This document shows positions 44,177 through 52,834 of a stretch of DNA of 64,000 bases, piece by piece. Under the pieces are notes generated by a model that was given only the letters and a program-made list of their open reading frames with translations, made no database searches and was not told the DNA's origin. This stretch comes from Leptolyngbya boryana PCC 6306 (GTDB lineage: Bacteria > Cyanobacteriota > Cyanobacteriia > Leptolyngbyales > Leptolyngbyaceae): the NCBI RefSeq assembly GCF_000353285.1, contig NZ_KB731324.1, forward strand, positions 390,577 through 454,576. The letters are read 5' to 3'. The translations under genes and the position numbers were made by a program. The first letter of the stretch is position 1. Each line of letters begins with the position of its first letter.

Positions 44177-46570
44177 TCAAGACTTTAAAACGACATCCGA
44201 TTCGGCTGGGAGAATTGAGCTAATCGTATGCTGAGAATGGGTTTCCTCTCGCAAGCGTTTCGCTTGACGCAGCGCTAAATCTGCTGTGCGATAGAGAGTT
44301 TTTAAGTCTTTGCCATCTTCGGGATATTGTGCCACTCCAGCACTAAAGCTCACATGTACGATTTCTCCGTTCTCGGTCGTTAAGGCTTGCTGATTCAATC
44401 GCTCTAGCACTTGCATCAAGCGTTGCACACCATCTTCGCGCGTTACGCCATACATGCCAATCACAAACTCTTCTCCACCCCAGCGTGCAACAATGTCCTC
44501 GCTACAGAACGATTGCTGGAGTAAATGCCCAAACTGTCGCAAGACCGCATCGCCTGCGGCATGACCATATTGGGCATTGACACTGCGTAAATGATCGACA
44601 TCAATTACCGCGATCGCGACAGATTGGTGAGAGCGATCCGACGATCGTAAAAATGCTTCTAGTTCCTGCGTTGATTTCTGCCGATTCATTACGCCCGTCA
44701 GCGGGTCAGTGTCTAAAATTTGTCGAACGAGTCTGACCCGCTCTAACCGATTGAGAATCCTGGCGACCAGTTCTGCACCCACGATCGGTTTACTAACAAA
44801 ATCATCCGCACCCGCAGCAAAGACTTGAGAGATCGTTTCTGATTCTGAATGAGCAGTCAGAATCACAACGGGTAGGTGATGCCAATGCAAATCGTTCCGC
44901 ACGACTTGACAGAGTTCAATCCCCTTAAAATCAGGAAACTCTAAGTCAAGCACTAACACATCCGGCGAAACCGTTTCTAAAGTTTCCCAAAAGCGATGCG
45001 GATCATTGAGCGTATACACCTTCAATCCCCAAGGACTAAGCAAGACTGTCAAAGCATCGAGGAGAGCGATGTCATCATCGACAACTAGAATCTTCGATGG
45101 TGTGGGTAGTGCGCGTTGAAGGACTTGAGAGACTGCCTCTAGGACTTGTGGAATCGGGGTTGTTTTTTGTAAAAGTAACCGTCCACCATGTCGGGAAACT
45201 TCTAGGCGTTCTGTCAGTTCATTGTGCGAGGTTAGGACAATCGTTGGAATCGTCGAACAGCATTGCTGCAACGAAGTCAGCAATGCCATGCTGGTTGCGA
45301 TTGAATCAAAACAGTCGAGATCGAGGAGAACAAGGCTAGGAGCATCATTTTGGCAAATCTTGATTACCGCTTTCGCAGTCGTCGCGATCGTGCATTGATA
45401 GTTCCACAACAAAAATTCACTCTCTAGCGCATCCAGAAAATCACGATCCTGCGAGATGACCAGGATAGAGGGCAACTGAACAGTTGCTAGATTCGCGATC
45501 GCCGGAGTGACTTCTGGACAAATCGGAGCAGAACTCGAAGCTGGAACATCAATGACTCGACGGAGCGTTGCAAGCAGTTCTTGCAGTTGGGTCAATGCTC
45601 TTGGCTTTAAGGGGCATCCTGCCAAGATTTGTTCGATGTTTCGAGCAATCTGTGAGCCTTCTGTAAACCCAAACGTGCCCAAAGCTCCAGCTAAGGTATG
45701 GGCTTGTCGAGTCGCTGATGCCTGTAGTGTCCAATCAGACTCACAAGCAACGCGCTCGATAATTGCAATCTGTTCATTGATCCGCTCTTTATAGCTTGTC
45801 CAAACTGCTCCGAGCTTCGATCGAACTTCTTGCTCGACCGAAGTCGGAATCGTCGATGTCAGTAGAGCAGCATTGCTTAAAGGTTTGAGCCGATATCCAA
45901 TCCCATAAACCGTTTCAATAAAATCCGCAGGTGCGCCCACTGCTTTGAGTTTCTGACGCAAGCCTTTGATATGCGTTCTAACGGCTTCTTCTCCCGGCGC
46001 ATCATAAGCCCATAAATGTTCGAGAATATTGCCACAGCTAAAAACTCTGCGACTGTTGCGTAAGAAGAGTTCTAAGAGTCCGTATTCTTTTGGCGTTAAG
46101 ATCAACGGTGTAGAACCGTAACTGACCTCACAAGAGCTAGGATTTAATTCTAAATCTCCCCATTCGAGCATCGGAGCCCCTGTCGAACTCGCTCGACGAA
46201 GCAGTGCGCGGATTCTGGCGACTAATTCTTCTTCATCAAAAGGTTTTACGACATAATCATCCGCGCCTGCATCCAGTCCAAGTGCGCGATCGTGAGGACT
46301 TTGGTAAGCCGTGAGGAGCAGAATCGGAAGTTGAGGAGTGTGGGGTTTGTCAGGGGTCGGGGCTGCACTGCGGACTTGTCGGCAAACTTCGATCCCGTTT
46401 AAGTCCGGCAGTCCAACGTCTAGGATTAATAGATCGTATTCAAAACTGTCGAGGAGTGCGAGTCCGGATTTGCCATCTTTCGCGACTTCTACAGCATAGT
46501 GGTGGGCAGTAAGAATCGTAGTCAATGCCTGAGCCGTTAGTTCGTCATCTTCAATGACTAGGATCCTCAT
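44177..46570 (-). CDS. Six-domain response regulator: REC-wHTH-Hpt-REC-REC-GGDEF
   Basis: 797 aa from ATG 46570. REC1 (about 1-120; EDDE, DVGLPDLNG, KPF), OmpR/PhoB winged helix (about 125-225), Hpt (about 255-345; QAHTLAGALGTFG), REC2 (about 370-485, weaker), REC3 (about 490-610; VVDDD, DLEFPDFKG, SKPI) and GGDEF (about 625-790). The GGDEF has an intact GGEEF active site and a Cys where the I-site Arg of RxxD would be, so no product inhibition is expected. It may couple phosphorelay, DNA binding and c-di-GMP synthesis. It lies between two copies of the same promoter box. Confidence 0.9.
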   Translation of the reverse strand: MRILVIEDDELTAQALTTILTAHHYAVEVAKDGKSGLALLDSFEYDLLILDVGLPDLNGIEVCRQVRSAAPTPDKPHTPQLPILLLTAYQSPHDRALGLDAGADDYVVKPFDEEELVARIRALLRRASSTGAPMLEWGDLELNPSSCEVSYGSTPLILTPKEYGLLELFLRNSRRVFSCGNILEHLWAYDAPGEEAVRTHIKGLRQKLKAVGAPADFIETVYGIGYRLKPLSNAALLTSTIPTSVEQEVRSKLGAVWTSYKERINEQIAIIERVACESDWTLQASATRQAHTLAGALGTFGFTEGSQIARNIEQILAGCPLKPRALTQLQELLATLRRVIDVPASSSAPICPEVTPAIANLATVQLPSILVISQDRDFLDALESEFLLWNYQCTIATTAKAVIKICQNDAPSLVLLDLDCFDSIATSMALLTSLQQCCSTIPTIVLTSHNELTERLEVSRHGGRLLLQKTTPIPQVLEAVSQVLQRALPTPSKILVVDDDIALLDALTVLLSPWGLKVYTLNDPHRFWETLETVSPDVLVLDLEFPDFKGIELCQVVRNDLHWHHLPVVILTAHSESETISQVFAAGADDFVSKPIVGAELVARILNRLERVRLVRQILDTDPLTGVMNRQKSTQELEAFLRSSDRSHQSVAIAVIDVDHLRSVNAQYGHAAGDAVLRQFGHLLQQSFCSEDIVARWGGEEFVIGMYGVTREDGVQRLMQVLERLNQQALTTENGEIVHVSFSAGVAQYPEDGKDLKTLYRTADLALRQAKRLREETHSQHTISSILPAESDVVLKS

Positions 46571-46703
46571 AACGCCTCTTGATAGCCAGGTTGCCATTTC
46601 TATTGTGTGACAGTCTGAAGATGCTGACAGTTTCTAGAAAGAATTGGTAACAAAAATTCAATGAAACAGTTTCGCAAACCGTTACACAAGCCGATACAGT
46701 TTC

Positions 46704-46738
46704 ATCCTCACAAGTTCCTCAATTTTTTGATTTAGAGT
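46704..46738 (+). promoter_or_regulatory. Direct-repeat operator and -10 of the GerMN gene
   Basis: ATCCTCAC-AAG-TTCCTCAA (46704-46722), 10-nt T-rich spacer, then TAGAGT (46733-46738). The 17-bp core TCCTCACAAGTTCCTCA is identical to the hsp20 box, in the same orientation to its gene and with nearly the same distance to the start codon (75 versus 72 nt). It lies 134 bp upstream of the response-regulator gene on the other strand. Confidence 0.55.
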
Positions 46739-46796
46739 AAAAGCTAAGAGAGCAGTTCCTGCCTCTGAACCATGATTCTCCGGACAGGAGTGTCTT

Positions 46797-47531
46797 ATGA
46801 AACTTCAGATCCCTCGTTCCCCTCATCCTGATGTCATTGCTGGATTATCGCTGCTTTTAGCTTTAACCGGAGGCACGGCTTGGATCATCTGGCAAACGAA
46901 CCATCCTCGCTTGGTGATACAGTCTCAACCCTCGACTCAGATCGAGCAATCTGCAAACACAGTTCCGAGTACAGGTCCACACTCGACAGCAAAAGCTCAG
47001 CCAACCTCAAAGACTCCAATTTCCTCTGCGCCTACTGCACCGAAACGGGTTCCATCTGGGGAAGAAACGGTCACCCAACCGATCTTTGAGCCTCCTGCTC
47101 AAGTTTATTGGCTACAAGCTAGAGGACAACAGATTGAGATGGTTCCAGTTGCCATGTCGCGCGTTCCTCAACGAACTGAAACTGCTACCCTGACTGAAGC
47201 ACTCAATTATCTCTTCACGCATCCGAAGCTCGATCGCTTAGACAGTACGATTCCCAAAGGAACCCGATTGTTAAGCTTGCAGATCAAACCGGATGGCATT
47301 CATCTCAACCTGTCGCAAGAATTTACACAAGGCGGTGGCAGTACTTCGATGATCTATCGAGTCGCACAAGTGCTTTATACGGCAACCAGTCTTGATCCAC
47401 AAGCCAAAGTGTACTTGTCTGTAGAAGGGAAACCATTGAATGAAGACAATCCGCTAGGCGGCGAAGGTTTAATCTTGCGACAACCGCTAACTCGTCAACA
47501 ATTTGTCAACGATTACTTAACTCAGGAGTAA
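46797..47531 (+). CDS. GerMN-domain membrane-anchored protein
   Basis: 244 aa. One N-terminal membrane helix (about 14-33), a Ser/Thr/Pro-rich linker (about 40-95), then a GerMN domain (about 110-235; ALNYLFTHPKLDRLDSTIPKGTRLLSLQIKPDGIHLNLSQEF, ...LGGEGLILRQP). GerMN domains are found in sporulation and cell-wall proteins and bind other proteins or glycans. Ribosome site CAGGAG. Under the direct-repeat promoter at 46704-46738. A 37-codon gene follows after 3 bp. Confidence 0.85.
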   Translation: MKLQIPRSPHPDVIAGLSLLLALTGGTAWIIWQTNHPRLVIQSQPSTQIEQSANTVPSTGPHSTAKAQPTSKTPISSAPTAPKRVPSGEETVTQPIFEPPAQVYWLQARGQQIEMVPVAMSRVPQRTETATLTEALNYLFTHPKLDRLDSTIPKGTRLLSLQIKPDGIHLNLSQEFTQGGGSTSMIYRVAQVLYTATSLDPQAKVYLSVEGKPLNEDNPLGGEGLILRQPLTRQQFVNDYLTQE

Positions 47532-47534
47532 ATA

Positions 47535-47648
47535 ATGTCTGATCCCAAAAAACCTTGGGTTTTCACTGTTGAGCCTGGCACATTGCTTCTGATTGTTGCT
47601 GCTCTATTGCTCGTTCCTCTGCTATTGGCTGGCTTCTTTTCTCAGTAA
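47535..47648 (+). CDS. 37-aa single-TM small protein
   Basis: ATG 47535 to TAA 47648. It starts with a polar SDPKKPW segment, then has one hydrophobic helix (about 15-34) and ends FFSQ. The ribosome site GGAG (47525-47528) lies in the last codons of the GerMN gene, six bases before the ATG, and the intergenic distance is 3 bp, so translation is coupled. It is not any photosystem or cytochrome b6f small subunit that I recognise. Confidence 0.7.
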   Translation: MSDPKKPWVFTVEPGTLLLIVAALLLVPLLLAGFFSQ

Positions 47649-47768
47649 TTGCAGATAAGAGCGCGATCGTGCCCCTATCTAGAGATGGATGAGTAAATTC
47701 ATTGCATCCGTCAATATCAAGCGAACAAGGCTTTTTTACTCGTTAATCACACTTGCAGGAAATGTCCC

Positions 47769-49307
47769 ATGACTACGGATTATCTGATTGTGGGCAGTGG
47801 TTTATCCGCATTGGTCTTTGCAGCTTTAATGGCAAACTCTGGCAAAAAAGTGCAGCTTTTAGAAGCTCATGAGTATCCAGGCGGATTTGGGCATACGTTT
47901 ACGTTAGCCAAGAAGTATCGTTTTAATGCCCAGTTGCATTATGTTTGGGACTGTGGAGAAGGGCAAACCGTCAATCGAGTCTTAAAAAAACTAGGCTTAG
48001 ATCAGGATGTCACCTTCAATCGATACGATCCCGATGGATTCGACCACATGCGGATGCCTGGTTACAAGCTAAACATTCCTTCAGACCCGCAAGAACTGAT
48101 TCGTAGATTATCAGCCCTTTTCCCTGAAGCAACCGATCAAATTCGTCGGTTTGTTTTAGAAGTAGAAAAGACTAGTGCAGGCTTAAAGCGATTATCGCCA
48201 CCGATCAATCCAGTTGAATTGTTACAGCATTCTGGGGAAGTGTTCTCTACAGTGCTCTATCTCAATAGTACGCTTCAGGATGTGTTTGATAAATTCAAGC
48301 TCCCGAAAGAGGCACAAACTCTACTAGCTCTGCAATGGCAAGACTTTTTACTTCCACCGAATCAACTGTCATTTTATGCTTGGGTGATTCTGTTTACAGG
48401 GTATCAAAACGGCGCATTCTACCCTGTGCAGCATTTTGAGCATGTGATCAATTCCCTCGTCAAAGTCATCGAAGCAAATGGCGGCGAAGTTTTGCTTAAT
48501 CAGGAAGTTACCAATTTTAGGCTTCAGGATAATGCAGTCATTGGGGTGCAAACCTTCGATCGCGTTACGCATCAACTGCATGAATTTACAGGCAATACGA
48601 TCGTGTGTAACATCGACCCGAAGAAAGCCGCCAAAATGATTGGAGAAGAGAAGTTTTCGCGATCGATTCGGCAAAAACTGAACTATGACTATTCGCCTTC
48701 AAACTACATGGCGTACTGTGTGGTGAAAGATTTAGATTTGCGAGACTATGGCTTTGGAAGATGGAATACATTTCACACGGAGCATCCAGACTTAAACGAA
48801 GCTTTCTATGAGATGTATGAGAAGAATGATTTTTCTCGTCCTAGCTTTGCGATTACAACACCCACATTGATGAGCGACACACACCGAGATTGCCCGGAAG
48901 ACTGTCAGATTGTTGAATTTCTGACGGTTGCGAACTACGAGTACTTTCGGAAGTTGAAGGAGAGCGATCGTAAAGCGTACTACCAGAAAAAAGAAGAGAT
49001 CTTAGACTCGATCTTAGATGTGGTTGAGCAGTACTATGTTCCGAATTTTAGGGAGCATATCGTCTTCAAAGTAACAGGTAGCCCAACGACAAATGAACGG
49101 TTTTGTGGATGTCCTCAGGGGAACTCCTACGGCTCAAGTTTAACCCCAAAAAACATGACGCTCGGCAGACTCAATCACGAAACCTCGCTCAAGAACTTCT
49201 ACTTCTGTAATGCTTCATCTGGATATCCCGGATTTGCTCCGACCTTTTGGACGGGAGCACTTTTGTATCAACGATTATCAGGCGATGTGATTTTATCGAA
49301 AGGCTAA
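47769..49307 (+). CDS. CrtI/CrtISO/RetSat-like FAD oxidoreductase
   Basis: 512 aa. N-terminal FAD motif DYLIVGSGLSALVFAALMA with ExxxxPGGFGHTF (LLEAHEYPGG), and C-terminal NASSGYPGFAPTFWTGALL FAD-binding segment. This superfamily includes carotenoid isomerase, phytoene desaturases and retinol saturase, i.e. enzymes that act on long unsaturated chains. This member does not match the known carotenoid subtypes closely. First of four co-directional genes (47769-52757); gap of 43 bp to the next. Confidence 0.82.
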   Translation: MTTDYLIVGSGLSALVFAALMANSGKKVQLLEAHEYPGGFGHTFTLAKKYRFNAQLHYVWDCGEGQTVNRVLKKLGLDQDVTFNRYDPDGFDHMRMPGYKLNIPSDPQELIRRLSALFPEATDQIRRFVLEVEKTSAGLKRLSPPINPVELLQHSGEVFSTVLYLNSTLQDVFDKFKLPKEAQTLLALQWQDFLLPPNQLSFYAWVILFTGYQNGAFYPVQHFEHVINSLVKVIEANGGEVLLNQEVTNFRLQDNAVIGVQTFDRVTHQLHEFTGNTIVCNIDPKKAAKMIGEEKFSRSIRQKLNYDYSPSNYMAYCVVKDLDLRDYGFGRWNTFHTEHPDLNEAFYEMYEKNDFSRPSFAITTPTLMSDTHRDCPEDCQIVEFLTVANYEYFRKLKESDRKAYYQKKEEILDSILDVVEQYYVPNFREHIVFKVTGSPTTNERFCGCPQGNSYGSSLTPKNMTLGRLNHETSLKNFYFCNASSGYPGFAPTFWTGALLYQRLSGDVILSKG

Positions 49308-49350
49308 GAATTCATAGGTCAAAACGTCCGATTCATCTGGAAATACAACT

Positions 49351-50616
49351 ATGAAAATCGCGATCGTAGGCGGCGGAGCAAGCGGGTTAGTCACTGCCTA
49401 CTTGCTCGATCAACAAGGTCATCAGGTGAGTGTTTTTGAACGTCAGTCGATTTTAGGCGGACACATTCGCACGCTCAATCAAAACGTTCAGCCTAGCTGC
49501 TCTGACTGTAATCAGGTACTAGAAGGCGGTGTACTAGAATTTCCAGTTGCTTTTCGGAACTTTCTGCAATTGATGCAAGAGCTAGAAGTAGAATTAGCGC
49601 CTGTTCAGGTAGGTTCTGCGTTGTATTTTCAGAATGGGCGGCACTTTCTATCAAGGGGTGTGATTCAGCAGAATTTTACTGGAATGCGACGCGCGATCGA
49701 GACATTCAACTTGACTCTGCTTTATGCTCGCTCAATCGGATTGTGGAGGAAGACGCGCCGTGCTACACCTCAATCACTACATGGGAAATCCATGTCTGAA
49801 TTTTGGCAGAGATCGTGCATTCAAATGGATTGGCTGAAGTTGCTCAGCATGTATAGCTACTCGATGCCGTTTAGCTCGATCGATGGCTTTCCCGCAGAGC
49901 TAGCAATTCCAGCGCTACGAGATTATGTGTTTGTTGATTGGGTGAGAATTAAAGGCGGTGTTTATTCTTATATTCAAAAAATCTTAGAGCGTTTTCAGGG
50001 CGAGATCTTCACCAATTGCAGAATTACAGAGATTCTCAGAACACCCAATAGCGTCAGAATTTCGTTCAGCGATCGAGCAACACAGGTCTTTGATAGAGTC
50101 GTGTTTGCAACGCCGCCTGATCAAGTCTTGAAATTACTGGGTGATCCAACGCCAGAAGAAATTCAACGGTTTGCGAATTGGAAAGAGAGCTATGCTCAAA
50201 CCCTGATGCACACAGATAGTTCAATGTATCAACGGCATGGGGTGAAGCAATTTTCAGAATTTGATTTCTTTCAAACTGACCGAGGATGGGGATATAACGC
50301 TTATCTCAATCAACTCTGCGGCATCTCCTCATCGGTGCAGTATAGCTTAGCGTTTAATCTGGAGAGTTTGATTGATCCTGCGAAGGTGCTACATATTCAA
50401 CAGCACCATACTCCGTTCTATACGGTAGAAGCTTTTCGATACAGAGATGAGGTCATCCGCACTAATGGAGAAAACAATACGTATCATGCTGGCGCATACC
50501 TTGGGGATGGTTTGCATGAGGGAGCCATTACTTCAGCGCTGCGAGTTGCACATCGGATAGCGGGAATTGAGCGATCGTCAAGTTTGCGAAATCAGGAAAC
50601 TTATGCAAGCCCATAA
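49351..50616 (+). CDS. FAD-dependent amine-oxidase-type oxidoreductase (COG2907-like)
   Basis: 421 aa. FAD motif IAIVGGGASGLVTAYLL, ERQSILGGHIRTL, and a C-terminal segment YHAGAYLGDGLHEGAITSALR typical of the NAD(P)/FAD-binding proteins often found with fatty-acid-modifying enzymes (COG2907-like). A CSDCNQ pair of cysteines lies near residue 50. Substrate not known; a lipid or polyene chain is plausible from family context. The acyltransferase gene follows 63 bp later. Confidence 0.8.
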   Translation: MKIAIVGGGASGLVTAYLLDQQGHQVSVFERQSILGGHIRTLNQNVQPSCSDCNQVLEGGVLEFPVAFRNFLQLMQELEVELAPVQVGSALYFQNGRHFLSRGVIQQNFTGMRRAIETFNLTLLYARSIGLWRKTRRATPQSLHGKSMSEFWQRSCIQMDWLKLLSMYSYSMPFSSIDGFPAELAIPALRDYVFVDWVRIKGGVYSYIQKILERFQGEIFTNCRITEILRTPNSVRISFSDRATQVFDRVVFATPPDQVLKLLGDPTPEEIQRFANWKESYAQTLMHTDSSMYQRHGVKQFSEFDFFQTDRGWGYNAYLNQLCGISSSVQYSLAFNLESLIDPAKVLHIQQHHTPFYTVEAFRYRDEVIRTNGENNTYHAGAYLGDGLHEGAITSALRVAHRIAGIERSSSLRNQETYASP

Positions 50617-50679
50617 TCTAAAAATTGCTTCGGGGATTCTGCCAGTGTATAGTCAGCAGTGAAGAACTGGTCAAGAATC

Positions 50680-51804
50680 ATGCCAACCTTTGAAGTCTTT
50701 CCGGTGACATCTGCAACTGAGCAAGACATGTTTGTCAATGTGCCTTGGGTTGTGTACTCCGGAGATCCAAACTGGGTTCCTCCTTTACGGAGCGATGTTG
50801 CGAAGCAGTTCAAGCCTGAAAATACCTTTTTCCAATACGGCAGGCTCAAACAGTTTATTGCGATTAGTCGAGGCACCGCGATCGGGAGAATCGTCGCAGC
50901 AGTGAACGATCGCTTAGTGGAACGAGAAGGAAAAGCGATCGGGATTTTTGGCTTCTTTGAGTGCGTTGATGATATTGAGGTCGCAAAAGCACTATTTGAA
51001 GCTGCAGAGAATTGGTTGCGATCGCAAGGCATGACCGAAGTTCGAGGCCCGATTGATCTCTCGACTCACAATAACTGTTTATTTCTAGTCGATGGCTTTG
51101 ACTCACCTCCAATGGTGATGATGCCTTACAATCCAGCCTACTATCCAACTTATCTGGAAACACTCGGCTGGACAAAAGCAAAAGATGCCTATGCCTATGA
51201 TTTCCCACTTGATAAGCCTCTTTCTCCTGAGTTTGAAAAAGGCTACAGAATTGCATGTAAATCAGGAGTCACATTCCGACCGTTAAGAACTAAAGGCGAG
51301 GAATTTGAGCAAGATTGTGTGAGCTTATATAACCTCTTCAATAAAGCATTTGCGAATAATTGGAGTTCGACCCCTCGAACGTTAGAAGAATTCTTAGACG
51401 AAGCGCGATCGCTGCAAGATTTAGTCGATCCCGATGTCTTTCCGATCGCAGAATACAACGGTGAAATGATTGGCTTCTGGATGGGATTACCTGATTACAA
51501 CATCCCGCTGAAATACGTGAACGGCAAGCTAAATTGGATCGGAATTCTCAAATTCCTCTGGTATCGTCGGCAGATTAATCAAGGTCGGGTGATTGCAATT
51601 TGTTCCTTACCCGAATTTCAGAGAAAACTTGTGCCGCTTGGATTAATCTATCTAGGACTTCAAGGAGGAATCAAAAAAGGCAAACCCTACAAACGAGCAG
51701 AACTATCCTGGGTCTATGAAGACAACGATCGCTCCAGAAAACTGATCGAAGCATCAGGCGGTAAAATCTACAAAACCTATCGCATGTACGAAAAGCAATT
51801 ATGA
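50680..51804 (+). CDS. GNAT-like N-acyltransferase, bacterial ceramide-synthase-like
   Basis: 374 aa from ATG 50680. Start-region motif DPNWVPPLRSD, then IGRIVAAVND, GIFGFFECVDD, AENWLRSQGMTEVRGP and VDGFDSPPMVMMPYNPAYY. These match, as I remember it, the large GNAT-fold family that includes Caulobacter bCerS, which N-acylates 3-ketosphinganine. The last residues are RMYEKQL. The next gene overlaps by 4 bp (ATGA). The ceramide-synthase reading is an inference; a general N-acyltransferase is the safe call. Confidence 0.7.
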   Translation: MPTFEVFPVTSATEQDMFVNVPWVVYSGDPNWVPPLRSDVAKQFKPENTFFQYGRLKQFIAISRGTAIGRIVAAVNDRLVEREGKAIGIFGFFECVDDIEVAKALFEAAENWLRSQGMTEVRGPIDLSTHNNCLFLVDGFDSPPMVMMPYNPAYYPTYLETLGWTKAKDAYAYDFPLDKPLSPEFEKGYRIACKSGVTFRPLRTKGEEFEQDCVSLYNLFNKAFANNWSSTPRTLEEFLDEARSLQDLVDPDVFPIAEYNGEMIGFWMGLPDYNIPLKYVNGKLNWIGILKFLWYRRQINQGRVIAICSLPEFQRKLVPLGLIYLGLQGGIKKGKPYKRAELSWVYEDNDRSRKLIEASGGKIYKTYRMYEKQL

Positions 51805-52757
51805 GAGCATTAGTAACTGGAGCAAATGGATTTACTGGATCTCATTTAGTCAAATTACTACTAGCCCGAGGCGATTCAGTCACTGGATTGGTTCGCAAAT
51901 CTAGTAATGTCTCTCGTCTTGCTGACTGTGACGTCAAATTTGTTTATGGTGACATTACCGATCGTGCGGCTTTAACGGAAGCCATGACGGGTGTAGATGT
52001 TGTTTTTCATACAGCCGCTTATGTTGAACTTGGAATCGTGAATGCGGTTGAAATGGAGCGAGTAAATGTTGAAGGAACTCGCGCTGTTTTAGAAGTCGCA
52101 AAAGCCGTCAATGTCCCAAAAATGATCTATTGCAGCACGATCGGGATTTTTGGGGATACGCAAGGCAACGTGATTAATGAAACCTTTCAGCGTACTCAAG
52201 CAGAGTTTTCTTCTGCTTACGATCGTACTAAGTACCAGGCTCAACAACTCGTCGATCAAGCAGTAAAAGATGGCTTATGGGTTGCTAGTGTGATGCCTTC
52301 TGGCATTTTCGGTAAAGATGATCCACATTTCCTGCCTGTCTTGAGTGCGTTTCAAAAAGGTCGGCTGAAAGTATGGGCAGGAGGCAGCAGAGTCACTGGC
52401 ATTGTCCATGTCGATGATCTTGCAGAAGCGATGATCCTTGCCGTCGATCGCGGAAAATCAGGCGAGTACTACATCATTTCAGCAGGTGATCTCACGACCC
52501 AAGAAATGTTCGAGATCTTTAGCCAAGAAACCGGAATCCCTGCCCCTCGCGAAGCTCCAAAAGCTTTAGTGCGCATCGTTGCGAGCATTCTTGATCCCAT
52601 CGGTCGCCTCTCAGGTTGGCAACCTCCAATCGACAATGAGCGGGTGCATTATCTCTACGATCGCTGTGTTCGGGTAGATGCGACGAAAGCTCGGCAAGAA
52701 TTGGGGTGGAATCCGCGATCTCCGGAAGTTACCCTTAAATCGCTGATGAAGGGGTAG
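51801..52757 (+). CDS. Extended SDR / NAD-dependent epimerase-like reductase (CerR-like candidate)
   Basis: 318 aa. Rossmann motif VTGANGFTGSHLVKLL, catalytic Ser in YCSTIGIFGD and Tyr/Lys in YDRTKYQAQQ, as in the 3-beta-HSD/OleD/HpnA group of extended SDRs. Its start overlaps the acyltransferase gene by 4 bp, so both are translated together. In bacterial ceramide synthesis an SDR of this type (CerR) reduces the 3-keto group after N-acylation, which would fit the pair. Reduction of another lipid ketone is the alternative. Confidence 0.8.
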   Translation: MRALVTGANGFTGSHLVKLLLARGDSVTGLVRKSSNVSRLADCDVKFVYGDITDRAALTEAMTGVDVVFHTAAYVELGIVNAVEMERVNVEGTRAVLEVAKAVNVPKMIYCSTIGIFGDTQGNVINETFQRTQAEFSSAYDRTKYQAQQLVDQAVKDGLWVASVMPSGIFGKDDPHFLPVLSAFQKGRLKVWAGGSRVTGIVHVDDLAEAMILAVDRGKSGEYYIISAGDLTTQEMFEIFSQETGIPAPREAPKALVRIVASILDPIGRLSGWQPPIDNERVHYLYDRCVRVDATKARQELGWNPRSPEVTLKSLMKG

Positions 52758-52763
52758 ACAGAG

Positions 52764-52793
52764 TGGGGAGTGGGGAGTAATTTCTCCACTCCC
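52764..52793 (+). terminator. G-run/C-run hairpin after the lipid-type operon
   Basis: TGGGGAGTGGGGAG pairs with CTCCACTCCC with a 2-nt bulge; T run absent. It belongs to the class of GGGGAGT-rich intergenic hairpins also seen at 53576 and 56144. Probable weak terminator. Confidence 0.45.
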
Positions 52794-52834
52794 ATAACTT
52801 GATTGAGTCCGATCTCACTCGCTCGCGTTTAGGT

